Assembly (NCBI RefSeq): GCF_900095135.1
Contig: NZ_LT605205.1
Coordinates: forward strand, 3,038,001 to 3,102,000
Length of the DNA: 64,000 nt
Direction of reading: 5' to 3'
From: Proteiniphilum saccharofermentans
GTDB taxonomy: Bacteria; Bacteroidota; Bacteroidia; Bacteroidales; Dysgonomonadaceae
Every line of letters begins with the position of its first letter. The first letter of the stretch is position 1. Shown piece by piece: positions 1-10,071 of the stretch. The notes under the pieces were generated by a model. That model worked only from the letters and a program-made list of their open reading frames with translations, was not told the DNA's origin and ran no database searches. Made by a program: the position numbers and the translations under genes.

Positions 1-84
1 CTTACACAGGTGTTGGGAGAAGAAGCACAGGCCAAATATGAATACGCATTCCGTTTGAAGATCCTGGAACTGTTAAAAGATTGA
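1..84 (+). CDS. C-terminal end of an unidentified protein (partial)
   Basis: Reading frame 1 is open from the first base and ends at a TGA at 82-84, giving 27 residues that finish in ...RLKILELLKD. The fragment is helical and charged. It lies 108 bases before the GIN-domain gene on the same strand. Too little remains to name the family; the 5' part is outside the window. Confidence 0.55.
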   Translation, partial: LTQVLGEEAQAKYEYAFRLKILELLKD

Positions 85-192
85 ACATCCGTAACCATTT
101 CATTGATTTGATGCTCCAATGAATAAATGATGCACTCATTTGCTCAACTTATAACTCATAACTCATAATTTATAACTCAACATTCAACAGAC
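85..192. repeat. Intergenic low-complexity heptamer-like repeats
   Basis: Between the first stop and the GIN-domain start is AT-rich sequence with degenerate direct repeats of the form TATAACTCA / CATAACTCA / TTATAACTCA (about 149-180). It has no coding potential. The same style of short spacer repeat recurs elsewhere in the window (about 4640, 35160, 37450, 38350, 60870). Confidence 0.5.
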
Positions 193-909
193 ATGAAAAT
201 ATCAGCTACATTAATCCTTATTGCAGTGCTATTCACAGCCTGCATTTCCGTAGGAGCGCAATCGCGCCAGGCTGCGGATCAATTTGAAGTGAGCGAATTT
301 ACGGCTATCGAGTCATCGGTAGTAGCCAACATTCATATCAAGCAATCCCCTACGGTCAGCGTGACTGCCGAGGGTAGCGAAGAACTGCTCAACATCCTTG
401 ACGTGCGGATGGACAATGATAAACTGATCCTCACAATGGAAGACCGTTTCCTGAAAAGGCACAAAGGCCGTGCCGACAAGTTGGTTATCTCCATCTCCAC
501 CCCTACCCTTACCAGGCTCGATTTCGACGGTGTGGGGAATATCGAGATCGATGGCGCTTTCAGTACCCCCGAACTGACTATCGATTCGGAGGGGGTAGGC
601 AATCTCAGGGCAGACAAACTCGATGCCGGATCCATTTATATCTCTTCCGAAGGAGTGGGCAACATCTCTTTGGGTGGCAAGACCGACAAAGTGGAGATAA
701 AGTCCCAGGGCGTAGGAAACATCAATACTACGAAACTCACTTCACGAAGTGCCGTGGTCACGTCGCAGGGAGTCGGTAACGTAAGCTGCTACGCGTCGCA
801 ACACCTCAAAGTACGCTCAGAAGGTATAGGCAATGTCACCTATTATGGCAACCCGGCAGACAAAGAACTCAATAAAGAGAGATTAGGAAAAATAAAAGCA
901 GGGAATTAA
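193..909 (+). CDS. GIN-domain (DUF2807) secreted beta-helix protein
   Basis: 238-residue exported protein of the GIN/head-to-tail-adhesin (DUF2807) family. A signal peptide covers about residues 1-23. There is a Cys at residue 17 after FTA, an imperfect lipobox, so either a lipoprotein or a signal-peptidase-I substrate ending ...SVGAQS is possible. The body is a beta-solenoid: G-V/I-G-N recurs six times, at about 113, 134, 154, 173, 193 and 211, i.e. every 18-21 residues, consistent with one turn per repeat. Function in the family is unknown; a cell-envelope surface role is inferred. It is followed by an intrinsic terminator, so it appears to be the last gene of its transcript. Confidence 0.85.
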   Translation: MKISATLILIAVLFTACISVGAQSRQAADQFEVSEFTAIESSVVANIHIKQSPTVSVTAEGSEELLNILDVRMDNDKLILTMEDRFLKRHKGRADKLVISISTPTLTRLDFDGVGNIEIDGAFSTPELTIDSEGVGNLRADKLDAGSIYISSEGVGNISLGGKTDKVEIKSQGVGNINTTKLTSRSAVVTSQGVGNVSCYASQHLKVRSEGIGNVTYYGNPADKELNKERLGKIKAGN

Positions 910-962
910 TCCCCTTGACTACTATAAATACTCTACTTCTACTTTTAATTACAAAAAATTTC

Positions 963-1000
963 GAGGACGGAGGCTTGCGAAAGTCTCCGTTCTCTTTTTT
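963..1000 (+). terminator. Intrinsic terminator after the GIN-domain gene
   Basis: An inverted repeat (GAGGACGGAG... pairing with ...CTCCGTTCTC, one G-T pair and one mismatch) with a small GCG-type loop is followed directly by seven T residues. It lies 54 bases after the stop at 909. Confidence 0.85.
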
Positions 1001-1046
1001 TAACATTAAATATTTACGTAAAACGTCCCTGTCTACGATTTATTCG

Positions 1047-1054
1047 TAAATTTG
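1047..1054 (+). promoter_or_regulatory. Probable -7 promoter box TAAATTTG
   Basis: TAAATTTG fits the Bacteroidetes -7 consensus TAnnTTTG, 32-59 bases before the candidate starts of the next gene. No convincing -33 TTG lies 19-20 bases upstream. The box overlaps a short inverted repeat TACGA-N5-TCGTA (about 1034-1048), and a palindrome TTTACGTAAA occurs at 1013-1022, so regulation here is possible but unproven. Confidence 0.45.
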
Positions 1055-1112
1055 TCGCATAGGGATTTATAACTGATTAACGAAAATGCATTTATGTGTA
1101 AAATCAAAAAAA

Positions 1113-2141
1113 ATGATGAAAAACAGTACAACATTACTATTAGCGCTGATAATTTTATTGTTGCCTTCTTGTATTAATAAGTCAACACAAACAGAGAAAC
1201 ACCACAGCCATCGGAATAACATTATTAACATACATGGTCAAATACAAGAGATTCAATTCGAAGAGGCATACCTTAGTAATTTCGCCAGGATATATATAAT
1301 GGATGATTATCTAATTATCAGTGACCATAAATCTTTTGAAAACCTTATTTACATTTTTGATAAAAACAATTTTAATTGTATTGCCAATATTGCCCCAAAA
1401 GGACAAGGCCCCTATGAAATCACCAATATGGGGCATATAGGTATTGACGAAAAGAATCGTATTTTTTATGTGACCGACCACGGTAAACAGAAGATATTCA
1501 GCTATCAACTGAATAGCGTGTTGACAGACCCTTCTTATAAACCGGTTGAAAAACTTAATCTTAACGAACATCAGTTTCCGAGTAGATACATGCTGATAAA
1601 TGATTCGCTTTGTATCGGACTGATCATTGAACCTATCGGTAACTACGGATTCAATCAATCTATCGCCAAATGGAATATAAACTCGGGAGAAATCATACCT
1701 ATGAAATACACGCATCCTGAAATAGAAAGAAAACGTGTATCTTTTGCGGTATCCCAGGAAAATGGGATCTATGTGGAATGCTATCATCACCACGAACTTT
1801 TCACAATATGTGATTTGGAAGGCAATTTAAAATACAACGTCTATGGAAGAAAATGGGATAACAGGACTTCCAATGCGAAACAATATTTCGGGGATGTCAT
1901 TATTTGTAACAACAGGATATTGGCTTCCTTTTTCGACGGGATGGATAGAACTTTTTCCAATGACGATCTTCCGACGCAATTGCTTGTCTTCGATATAAAC
2001 GGTAATTATATTAACACATTAGAAACAGGATACCGGATCATAAACCTCTGCTATGACGACCGGAATGACAGGTTAGCCATGCACTTTGATGATATGATCC
2101 AGTTTGGATACTTAACTCTCGATGACAACTTACTTAACTAA
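1113..2141 (+). CDS. 6-bladed beta-propeller lipoprotein (BF3164/TolB-like)
   Basis: 342-residue predicted lipoprotein. A hydrophobic signal ends in the lipobox LLPSC around residue 20, so the mature protein is probably anchored in an envelope membrane. The rest has blade-like strand repeats (IHGQIQEIQFEEAYLSN..., LVFDINGNYINTLETGY) as in the BF3164/TolB-like lipoproteins of Bacteroidetes, usually found singly and of unknown function. An ATG 27 bases upstream (1086) is also possible; 1113 is preferred because it gives a normal short n-region. The IS element begins 26 bases after the stop. Confidence 0.7.
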   Translation: MMKNSTTLLLALIILLLPSCINKSTQTEKHHSHRNNIINIHGQIQEIQFEEAYLSNFARIYIMDDYLIISDHKSFENLIYIFDKNNFNCIANIAPKGQGPYEITNMGHIGIDEKNRIFYVTDHGKQKIFSYQLNSVLTDPSYKPVEKLNLNEHQFPSRYMLINDSLCIGLIIEPIGNYGFNQSIAKWNINSGEIIPMKYTHPEIERKRVSFAVSQENGIYVECYHHHELFTICDLEGNLKYNVYGRKWDNRTSNAKQYFGDVIICNNRILASFFDGMDRTFSNDDLPTQLLVFDINGNYINTLETGYRIINLCYDDRNDRLAMHFDDMIQFGYLTLDDNLLN

Positions 2142-2167
2142 TCGTATTATCAATGAAGAAGATATTT

Positions 2168-3630
<1,463 letters not shown>

Positions 3631-3760
3631 ATTTACTCTATGTGGAAAGAATACGTAAATCTCGATAGCAAACATGCCAACAGAAAGCATCTGGATTTTA
3701 TGACACAATTTCATTAAAATATTACAGATTACCTGAAAGAAGAAATATCCTTATAAGGGA

Positions 3761-4633
3761 TCAATCGATCCATCGTTTGGTCAATTGGCCGTATTCGTCG
3801 ATACGGCGATCGCGGAAGAAAGGCCACCAGCGGCGTACATTTTCGGTACGTTGCCTGTCGATCTCAATAATACTGGCAATCTCCTCACTGTCGGTACGAT
3901 ATAAAAATTCCCCTTGGGGACCACAGACAAAACTGTTTCCCCAGAAATGAATGCCATTGGTAAGTCCGGAAGGATCCGGTTCAAAGCCGGTGCGATTCAC
4001 TGCGATAACGGGCAAACCGTTGGCTACGGCATGTCCCCGCTGCAGCGTAACCCAGGCATCAAGTTGCCGTTGTCTTTCCTTTTCAGGATCGGTAGACTCC
4101 CAACCGATAGCAGTAGGATAGATCAGCACTTCCGCTCCCGCGAGTGCCATCAGGCGCGCCGCTTCGGGATACCACTGATCCCAGCAGACCAGCACTCCCA
4201 GCTTTGCAACAGATGTCTCAATAGGGTGAAATCCTAAATCACCAGGAGTAAAGTAAAATTTCTCGTAATAGGCAGGATCATCAGGAATATGCATTTTTCG
4301 GTACTTACCGGCAATTGTTCCATCCTTCTCGATCACTACCGAAGTATTATGATAAAGCCCTGCAGCACGCTTTTCAAACAAAGAAAGGACAATAACCACC
4401 TCCACCTCTTTAGCCAGGCTGCCAAATAAATCGGTGGACGGGCCGGGAATAGTCTCCGCCTGGTCAAACACAGCCGTATCCTCGGATTGACAAAAATAGA
4501 GACCGTTATGCAACTCCTGCATCACAATCAACTCTGCCCCATCCTGAGCCAGCTGTCTGATTTTTTTCTGTAAACGGCTTATATTATCTTCCCTATCGGC
4601 CGTATTAGCCTGCTGAATAATTCCGACTCGCAT
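3761..4633 (-). CDS. aguB: N-carbamoylputrescine amidase
   Basis: 290-residue nitrilase-superfamily enzyme. It converts N-carbamoylputrescine to putrescine, CO2 and ammonia, the last step of the agmatine route to polyamines; cytoplasmic. The Glu-Lys-Cys triad is visible: E40 in IVMQELHNG, K113 in YRKMHIP and C150 in LVCWDQWYPEAAR. Length and the WDQWYPEAAR signature match AguB rather than other nitrilases. It lies downstream of agmatine deiminase on the same strand, separated by 108 bases of repeat-like AT-rich spacer, so co-transcription is likely but not certain. Confidence 0.93.
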   Translation of the reverse strand: MRVGIIQQANTADREDNISRLQKKIRQLAQDGAELIVMQELHNGLYFCQSEDTAVFDQAETIPGPSTDLFGSLAKEVEVVIVLSLFEKRAAGLYHNTSVVIEKDGTIAGKYRKMHIPDDPAYYEKFYFTPGDLGFHPIETSVAKLGVLVCWDQWYPEAARLMALAGAEVLIYPTAIGWESTDPEKERQRQLDAWVTLQRGHAVANGLPVIAVNRTGFEPDPSGLTNGIHFWGNSFVCGPQGEFLYRTDSEEIASIIEIDRQRTENVRRWWPFFRDRRIDEYGQLTKRWID

Positions 4634-4741
4634 ACAAAATAACCAATTACAAATTACTAATTACCAATTTATTACAGAGCACTAAAAATAAAACATCATT
4701 TTCAATTGTCATTCTCCACCTTCCCACTGTCCCACTTTAGG

Positions 4742-5764
4742 TCACAGAAACCCGATGGGAAACTGCATGGTCACACAGTGTAACGAACCGTGTTGCCGGA
4801 TAAGCGGCCTGCAATCGACACCAATTATCTCCCTGCCGGGAAAGGCCCTCCGTAGTTGTTCTTTTGCGACCTGATCTTTCTCAGTACCGTAGAACGGAAC
4901 CAATACCGCCCCATTGACAATAAGAAAATTGGCATACGTAGCGGGCAAACGCTCCCCATCGTGATATGCCGCATCTGCCATTGGGAGATCAATCAGCCGG
5001 TAGGGCCGGCCATCGTATGCAACAAATGACTCCAGTTCCTTCTCCATCGCACTCAACTCTTCATAATGCTCGTCTTGCGGATCGTCGCATTTCACATAGG
5101 CAATGGTATGTTCATCACAGAAACGAACCAGCGTATCGATATGGCAGTCAGTATCATCACCTGCCAGATAACCGTGGTGGAGCCATAAGATACGCTTTGC
5201 ACCAAGGGATTGTTTCAGATAACCGCCAATTTCATCTTGTGTCATTGGCTGATTACGGTTGGGAGCCAGAAGGCACTGTACAGTAGTAAGGAGTGTTCCT
5301 TTTCCGTCCGACTCTATCGATCCTCCTTCCAGAATAAAATCTAAATTATTCCGATAAGCAACTCCGGGTAAAAAAAGATTTTTTTCAAAAAGCCGGCTTG
5401 TAATCAGGTTATCCCGGTTGGCTACAAATTTCAGTCCCCATCCATTGAACCCAAAATCGGATATCGCAGGTTTATCATCAATGAATAAGGAAATGGCACC
5501 GTGATCCCTCGCCCAAGTATCGTTACTCCCTATTTCAGTACAAATAAGGTTTTTCTGTTCATCCCGGGAAAAATATTTCTCAACCTCACCGGTATCATTG
5601 CAGACCACCAATAGCTTTTCCCGTTTGAGTATCTCTCTTGATAATGCGACATAGCAGGCGGTAACCTCTTCCAAATCATCTGCCCAGTCAGTATTAATAT
5701 GTGGCCAGGTAACCTGTACAGCGCTCTGCGGATACCATTCCGCCGGAAAAAAGATCTCCGGCAT
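4742..5764 (-). CDS. aguA: Agmatine deiminase
   Basis: 340-residue peptidylarginine-deiminase-type (PAD_porph) enzyme hydrolysing agmatine to N-carbamoylputrescine and ammonia. Visible signatures are W-PH near the N-terminus (VTWPHINTDWADD), the ARDHGAISLF and GGSIESDGKGTLL segments, the His of DDTDCHIDTLVRF and the nucleophilic Cys of HGSLHCVTMQF near the C-terminus. The start is placed at MPEIFFPAEW: AAGG precedes it at good spacing and it lies 4 bases after the lpxA stop. A longer reading from 5845 would overlap lpxA and add an uncharacteristic N-terminus. Works with the downstream amidase to make putrescine. Confidence 0.92.
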   Translation of the reverse strand: MPEIFFPAEWYPQSAVQVTWPHINTDWADDLEEVTACYVALSREILKREKLLVVCNDTGEVEKYFSRDEQKNLICTEIGSNDTWARDHGAISLFIDDKPAISDFGFNGWGLKFVANRDNLITSRLFEKNLFLPGVAYRNNLDFILEGGSIESDGKGTLLTTVQCLLAPNRNQPMTQDEIGGYLKQSLGAKRILWLHHGYLAGDDTDCHIDTLVRFCDEHTIAYVKCDDPQDEHYEELSAMEKELESFVAYDGRPYRLIDLPMADAAYHDGERLPATYANFLIVNGAVLVPFYGTEKDQVAKEQLRRAFPGREIIGVDCRPLIRQHGSLHCVTMQFPIGFL

Positions 5765-5768
5765 ATCC

Positions 5769-6557
5769 TTACCCTTCCATATTTCCACGGACAATACCGC
5801 GACTTGACGAACGGATGAATTCCAGGACATGATCACGATCGTCACTGACAGGCAGTTCCTTCTCTATCCTCTCTGCAGCCTGGGTAATATTGAACCCGGA
5901 CTGGTAAAGATAACGATATATCTCCTGAATAGAATTAATGCGTTCACTGATGAAACCCCGGCGCCGCAATCCTACGACGTTTAAACCCACGAATGTAATC
6001 GGTTCACGTCCCACCATGACGTAAGGAGGAATGTCCTTACCCACTTTAGATCCGCCCTGTATCATCACATGAGCACCTATTTTAGTGAACTGATGCACTA
6101 AAGCACCCCCACTGATGATAGCATAATCTTCAATTTCCACTTCACCGGCCAATTGGGTAGCGTTCCCCAGGATTATATGGTCGTTGAGCACACAATCGTG
6201 TGCGATATGGCTATACGCCATAACCAAACAATTAGCACCCACTTTCGTAAATCCTTTCGAGGCGGTTCCTCTGTTCACAGTAGCGCATTCTCTTATAATA
6301 GTATTGTCTCCGATAATCGCTTCCGTATCTTCACCGCGGAACTTAAGATCTTGCGGGATACCGGCTACTGTGGCATGCGGAAAAATGGTACAATCTTTTC
6401 CAATACGGGCTCCCGACAGCACCGTCGCATGCGTCATCACCCGGGTACCATCTCCTATCTCAGTATTTTGATCGACATAGGCAAAAGGTTCTACAATCAC
6501 ATTCTCCCCTAGTTTAGCCTCCGGGTGCACATAAGCTAAAGATGAAACACTGTTCAT
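5769..6557 (-). CDS. lpxA: Acyl-[ACP]--UDP-N-acetylglucosamine O-acyltransferase
   Basis: 262-residue left-handed beta-helix acyltransferase; first step of lipid A synthesis (3-O-acylation of UDP-GlcNAc), cytoplasmic trimer. Hexapeptide repeats run from about residue 5 to 190 and the catalytic His lies in AYSHIAHDC (about H120). The C-terminal helical domain (INSIQEIYRYLYQSGFN) is typical. The gene is the third of lpxD - lpxC/fabZ - lpxA on the minus strand, 18 bases after the fused gene. Confidence 0.96.
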   Translation of the reverse strand: MNSVSSLAYVHPEAKLGENVIVEPFAYVDQNTEIGDGTRVMTHATVLSGARIGKDCTIFPHATVAGIPQDLKFRGEDTEAIIGDNTIIRECATVNRGTASKGFTKVGANCLVMAYSHIAHDCVLNDHIILGNATQLAGEVEIEDYAIISGGALVHQFTKIGAHVMIQGGSKVGKDIPPYVMVGREPITFVGLNVVGLRRRGFISERINSIQEIYRYLYQSGFNITQAAERIEKELPVSDDRDHVLEFIRSSSRGIVRGNMEG

Positions 6558-6575
6558 ATATACCGTTAGTTTATC

Positions 6576-7958
6576 TTATTTATTTTTGATGATTTGAGCC
6601 GTGAAGTCGGCTTCGGAAACTACTTTATCTCCAAGGAATGCCAATCCCCTCATAGTGGCAATACCTCTACGCATTTCGCTGGTAAGCTCTACCCTGAAGA
6701 TAATGGTATCACCCGGTACGACTTTATGACGGAACTTTACATTATCGATCTTGAGAAAATAAGTAGAATATCTTTCCGGTTCATCCAATCCTGAAAGTAC
6801 GAGCAATCCGCCTGTCTGAGCCATGGCTTCTACCTGTAATACCCCGGGCATTACCGGTTCCTGGGGAAAATGACCTACAAAAAAAGGTTCATTGGTCGTA
6901 ATATTTTTCACCCCCACAATAAATTTATCTGTCATCTGTATAATTTTATCCACCATCAGAAAAGGATAACGGTGAGGCAACAATTCCCGGATTCGGTTAT
7001 TATCCATAACCGGTTCCTGTGTCACATCATATACAGGCGGCTGCACTTCATTGAGTTTAATATCTTTACGGATAATCCTCGCCAATTGATTATTGATCTT
7101 GTGTCCGGGGCGTGTGGCTATAAGCCGACCTTTAATAGGTTTACCGATCAGCGCCATATCCCCGATAATATCGAGCAGTTTATGGCGGGCGGGCTCATTG
7201 GGAAACATCAATTTACGGCTGTTCAGATAGCCCAACTCATCTGCATTATGGTGAGGCACATTCAGTTCATCGGCTATATCATCTAACTCTTTCTGTGATA
7301 ATTTCCTTTCATAAATTACGATTGCATTATCCAGATTGCCTCCTTTGATAAGACCAGCCTGACGTAATTGTTGGATTTCGCGTACAAATACAAAAGTACG
7401 CGCAGGTGCAATTTCAGTCTCATAATCGGTAACGGTATCCATCGACGCCGATTGGTTAGGAATATATTTCGAATCGAACTCTATAAAGGAGTTAATACAG
7501 AATGCATCGTCGGGCAAGAGTGTCAGTTTTGAACCGGTCTCCGGATCAGATACCTCAATCTTCTTGCGTACCACGTAGAAATCTTTGTCTTTATCTTGCT
7601 CCTGAATACCTGCCTTTCGGATTTCTTTTACATATTCAATCGCACTTCCGTCAAGTATAGGGAATTCAGATGCATTAACCTCTATCAGACAGTTGTCAAT
7701 ACCCAGGGCGAACAATGCCGAAAGTCCGTGTTCGATGGTACTTACGGTTACATCACCTTTACCGATTACTGTCCCGCGCTGCGTATTCACTACATTTTCC
7801 GCCAACACCTCAATCACCGGCTGATTTTCCAGGTCAATTCTTTTTATCTTATATCCGTGGTCTACAGGCGCAGGATTGAAAGTAACTACAATATCCAATC
7901 CGGTATGAAGACCTACACCGCTTAACGTGAAGCTGTTTTGTAATGTTTTCTGTTTCAT
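6576..7958 (-). CDS. lpxC/fabZ: Bifunctional UDP-3-O-acyl-N-acetylglucosamine deacetylase / 3-hydroxyacyl-ACP dehydratase
   Basis: 460-residue fusion characteristic of Bacteroidetes. Residues 1 to about 305 are LpxC, the zinc deacetylase committing to lipid A: STIEHGLSAL carries one zinc His, and ARHKLLDIIGDMAL carries the second His and the Asp. From about 318 to the end is FabZ with LLPHRYPFLMVDKI and the active-site GHFPQEPVMPGVLQVEAMAQ (His and Glu). The fusion links lipid A commitment to supply of unsaturated acyl chains. A 224-base gap with its own -7 box separates it from lpxD. Confidence 0.97.
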   Translation of the reverse strand: MKQKTLQNSFTLSGVGLHTGLDIVVTFNPAPVDHGYKIKRIDLENQPVIEVLAENVVNTQRGTVIGKGDVTVSTIEHGLSALFALGIDNCLIEVNASEFPILDGSAIEYVKEIRKAGIQEQDKDKDFYVVRKKIEVSDPETGSKLTLLPDDAFCINSFIEFDSKYIPNQSASMDTVTDYETEIAPARTFVFVREIQQLRQAGLIKGGNLDNAIVIYERKLSQKELDDIADELNVPHHNADELGYLNSRKLMFPNEPARHKLLDIIGDMALIGKPIKGRLIATRPGHKINNQLARIIRKDIKLNEVQPPVYDVTQEPVMDNNRIRELLPHRYPFLMVDKIIQMTDKFIVGVKNITTNEPFFVGHFPQEPVMPGVLQVEAMAQTGGLLVLSGLDEPERYSTYFLKIDNVKFRHKVVPGDTIIFRVELTSEMRRGIATMRGLAFLGDKVVSEADFTAQIIKNK

Positions 7959-8028
7959 ATAATAAAACTATCTACCTTAAAAGGCACCTATGGAACATAA
8001 TTTATTTCTCATTTTTCCTATTTATGTG

Positions 8029-8036
8029 CAAAGATA
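8029..8036 (-). promoter_or_regulatory. Probable -7 box (TATCTTTG) for lpxC/fabZ
   Basis: On the minus strand TATCTTTG fits TAnnTTTG, 71 bases before the lpxC/fabZ start, within the 224-base lpxD-lpxC gap. A clear -33 TTG at the right spacing is not seen. Suggests that lpxC/fabZ-lpxA-aguA can be transcribed independently of lpxD. Confidence 0.45.
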
Positions 8037-8182
8037 ACATCAACTAAACAATTTCACCCCATTACGGTTCAATAAAATGCATATTTCCTATTGCAAATGA
8101 TCAGTTGCACAGATTCTTTTTAAATTTGTGAGAAGTATGGTATATTTCTTAATAGAGCAATGGTTCTTAACAGGATAGTAAC

Positions 8183-9229
8183 TTAATCACCGGATTCAAG
8201 CTTTTTTTTCAGCTCTGACAACTCTTTTTCCAGGGCATTCAGTTGCCGGTACATATCAGGCAGCTTGGGCATGATTATACTTGATTTGAAGAAACTCTTC
8301 ACAGGCATAGCAGGGGAACCTATGATTTCCGACCCCTCTTTGGTATTACTGATAATCCCGGACTGCGCACCGATCTGGCTGTTCTTCCCGATAGTAATAT
8401 GACCGCCAATACCTGCTTGTCCGCCAAACACACAGTTTTCTCCGATTTTGGTAGAACCGGCAATACCTACCTGTGCAGCCATGGCAGTATGTTCTCCAAT
8501 TTCACAATTGTGCGCGATCTGTATGAGATTATCGAGTTTTACACCTCTACGGATGATGGTAGATCCCATTACCGCGCGGTCAATGGCTGTATTGGCTCCA
8601 ATCTCCACGTCATCTTCGATAATCACATTTCCCAATTGCGGTATCTTATGATACATCTCCCCCTCTTTGGAAAAGCCAAATCCATCCGCACCAACCACGG
8701 CGCCGGAATGTAATATACAATTATCCCCTATGACGCAATTATGATATATCCTCACGCCAGGGTAAATAACCGTATTTTTCCCGATCTTCACATTATCTCC
8801 TATATAAGACTGCGGATAAATTTTACAGCTATCACCGATCTCTGCATGATCTCCGATATAAGCGAATGCTCCCACGTAAACCTCTCCTCCGAGATTCGCC
8901 GTAGGTGAGATAAAACTCATTGTGTCAATACCGGTCTTACCGGGGATACTTTTATTTACCATCTCCATCAATGAGGCCAATGCAGCATAAGCATTGGGCA
9001 CCTTTATAAGGGTGGCCCTGACTGGCTTCTCCGGCTCAAAACCACTGTTTACCAATACAATATCGGCTTCTGTATTATAAATATAGTGGGTATATTTGGG
9101 ATTGGCCAGGAAAGTGATGGTACCTGCTTTCCCCTCTTCTATCTTTGAAAAATTGGAAACTGTTACTTCCGGGTTGCCGACTATCTCTCCTTTCAGAAAA
9201 TCGGCTATTTGCTTTGCAGTGAAAGTCAT
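8183..9229 (-). CDS. lpxD: UDP-3-O-acylglucosamine N-acyltransferase
   Basis: 348-residue hexapeptide acyltransferase; adds the second hydroxyacyl chain (third step of lipid A synthesis). An N-terminal uridine-binding domain (about 1-100; [18 protein letters not shown]) is followed by the left-handed beta-helix with the catalytic His in [10 protein letters not shown]. The C-terminus ends in a coiled helix ([20 protein letters not shown]). First gene of the lipid A cluster on the minus strand. An HD-domain gene often precedes lpxD in Bacteroides; here the region before it is non-coding up to tRNA-Pro. Confidence 0.96.
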   Translation of the reverse strand: MTFTAKQIADFLKGEIVGNPEVTVSNFSKIEEGKAGTITFLANPKYTHYIYNTEADIVLVNSGFEPEKPVRATLIKVPNAYAALASLMEMVNKSIPGKTGIDTMSFISPTANLGGEVYVGAFAYIGDHAEIGDSCKIYPQSYIGDNVKIGKNTVIYPGVRIYHNCVIGDNCILHSGAVVGADGFGFSKEGEMYHKIPQLGNVIIEDDVEIGANTAIDRAVMGSTIIRRGVKLDNLIQIAHNCEIGEHTAMAAQVGIAGSTKIGENCVFGGQAGIGGHITIGKNSQIGAQSGIISNTKEGSEIIGSPAMPVKSFFKSSIIMPKLPDMYRQLNALEKELSELKKKLESGD

Positions 9230-9435
9230 TGAATATAACTATTTCGTTTTAAATATGTTGAAGCCTTACAGAGGTAATCTATTCATTATTTTCTCTATCC
9301 ATATACCACAGTTATGGATGGGTAAAAAGGCACCAACGATCTCTCTATTTATATTTTAAACCGCAAATTAACAACTATTTTTTTATCCGATCATAAATAA
9401 ATTCATAATATACATTAAACAAAGCAGAATCTAAA
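9230..9435. other. Intergenic region between lpxD and tRNA-Pro promoter
   Basis: AT-rich non-coding sequence separating the divergent lpxD (minus) and tRNA-Pro (plus). I see no open frame with a start of useful length and no clear minus-strand TAnnTTTG box for lpxD. Confidence 0.4.
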
Positions 9436-9467
9436 TTTGTGGAATTAAAAATAATGTGGTACTTTTG
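9436..9467 (+). promoter_or_regulatory. Promoter of tRNA-Pro
   Basis: TTTG at 9436-9439 and TACTTTTG at 9460-9467, separated by 20 bases, match the Bacteroidetes sigma consensus TTTG-N19/21-TAnnTTTG. The expected transcription start (about 9474) is a few bases before the mature tRNA 5' end. Confidence 0.85.
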
Positions 9468-9479
9468 CACTCACTTTTT

Positions 9480-9555
9480 CGGGATGTAGCTCAGTCCGGT
9501 TTAGAGTACTCGTCTGGGGGGCGAGTGGTCGCTGGTTCGAATCCAGTCATCCCGA
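9480..9555 (+). tRNA. tRNA-Pro (anticodon GGG)
   Basis: Full cloverleaf: 7-bp acceptor CGGGATG/CATCCCG, D stem GCTC/GAGT, anticodon stem CTCGT/GCGAG around loop CTGGGGG (anticodon GGG) and T arm GCTGG-TTCGAAT-CCAGT. Discriminator A at 9555; CCA is not encoded. A promoter precedes and a terminator follows, so it is a single-gene transcript. Confidence 0.95.
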
Positions 9556-9567
9556 CAATGCTGGTAA

Positions 9568-9601
9568 AAAAGACTTACATAGTGTTGTAAGTCTTTTTTT
9601 A
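9568..9601 (+). terminator. Terminator of tRNA-Pro
   Basis: AAAGACTTACA pairs with TGTAAGTCTTT around a 6-base loop and runs into T8. It lies about a dozen bases after the tRNA. Confidence 0.9.
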
Positions 9602-9667
9602 TGGGAGCATGACAAATTCGCGACGATTTCCCTTTTACAACAAGACATATTGATGAGACTTATTTCA

Positions 9668-9916
9668 TTATTCAAGCCTGTCGGCTGTCTGACGGATACG
9701 TTCTGCAAAATCATACAGTGCATTTTTTAATTGTTGCAGTTCGTCTTTGGTAAAACCACCCTTACCGCCATTACCATCAATCTCATTGATTTTATTGTAT
9801 ATCCAAGACGATGATTTATCAAAGTATTTCTGCGCTATTTTTGCCCAAGTAATATCCAAAGCAATATCTTTCAACTGTTCCCTGGTGGACACTTTTTCAG
9901 ATGTTATTATTTTCAT
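9668..9916 (-). CDS. DUF5053-family small protein
   Basis: 82-residue cytoplasmic protein. The pattern of a short N-terminal helix, then SYIA-like TWAKIAQKYFDKSSSWIYNKIN, then a C-terminal LKNALYDFAERI helix resembles DUF5053, a Bacteroidetes family with a helix-turn-helix-like middle and no known function. The ATG lies in the context AATCGTATGAAAA shared with several other genes here. Its neighbours are other very small minus-strand genes; a 15-bp inverted repeat lies upstream (9962-10005). Family assignment is by recollection of the motif. Confidence 0.7.
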   Translation of the reverse strand: MKIITSEKVSTREQLKDIALDITWAKIAQKYFDKSSSWIYNKINEIDGNGGKGGFTKDELQQLKNALYDFAERIRQTADRLE

Positions 9917-9961
9917 ACGATTATTTTATTTTTTATATTTCGGTGTATGGAACCTTTGATA

Positions 9962-10005
9962 TTTAAAATAATCATTCCCTTCGGGTGTCTAATGATTATT
10001 TTAAA
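9962..10005. repeat. Perfect 15-bp inverted repeat with 14-base spacer
   Basis: TTTAAAATAATCATT (9962-9976) is the exact reverse complement of AATGATTATTTTAAA (9991-10005). The spacer itself contains a CCC-TTC-GGG mini-stem, so a long hairpin can form. It sits between the 54-residue gene and the DUF5053 gene (both minus strand). It could be a terminator of the former or a regulatory site for the latter; no clean T-run follows. Confidence 0.7.
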
Positions 10006-10071
10006 CATGTCGGTTTCATACTCTTTCGTTTTACATAATTAATGTGTTAAATAACAGTACTTCTCTCAACT

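Noticed and set aside
1013-1048. TTTACGTAAA palindrome and TACGA/TCGTA repeat as a third Rrf2 (NO) operator
   Set aside because: Spacing differs from O1/O2 (5 rather than 8 bases) and only short arms match; not enough to link it to the NO block.
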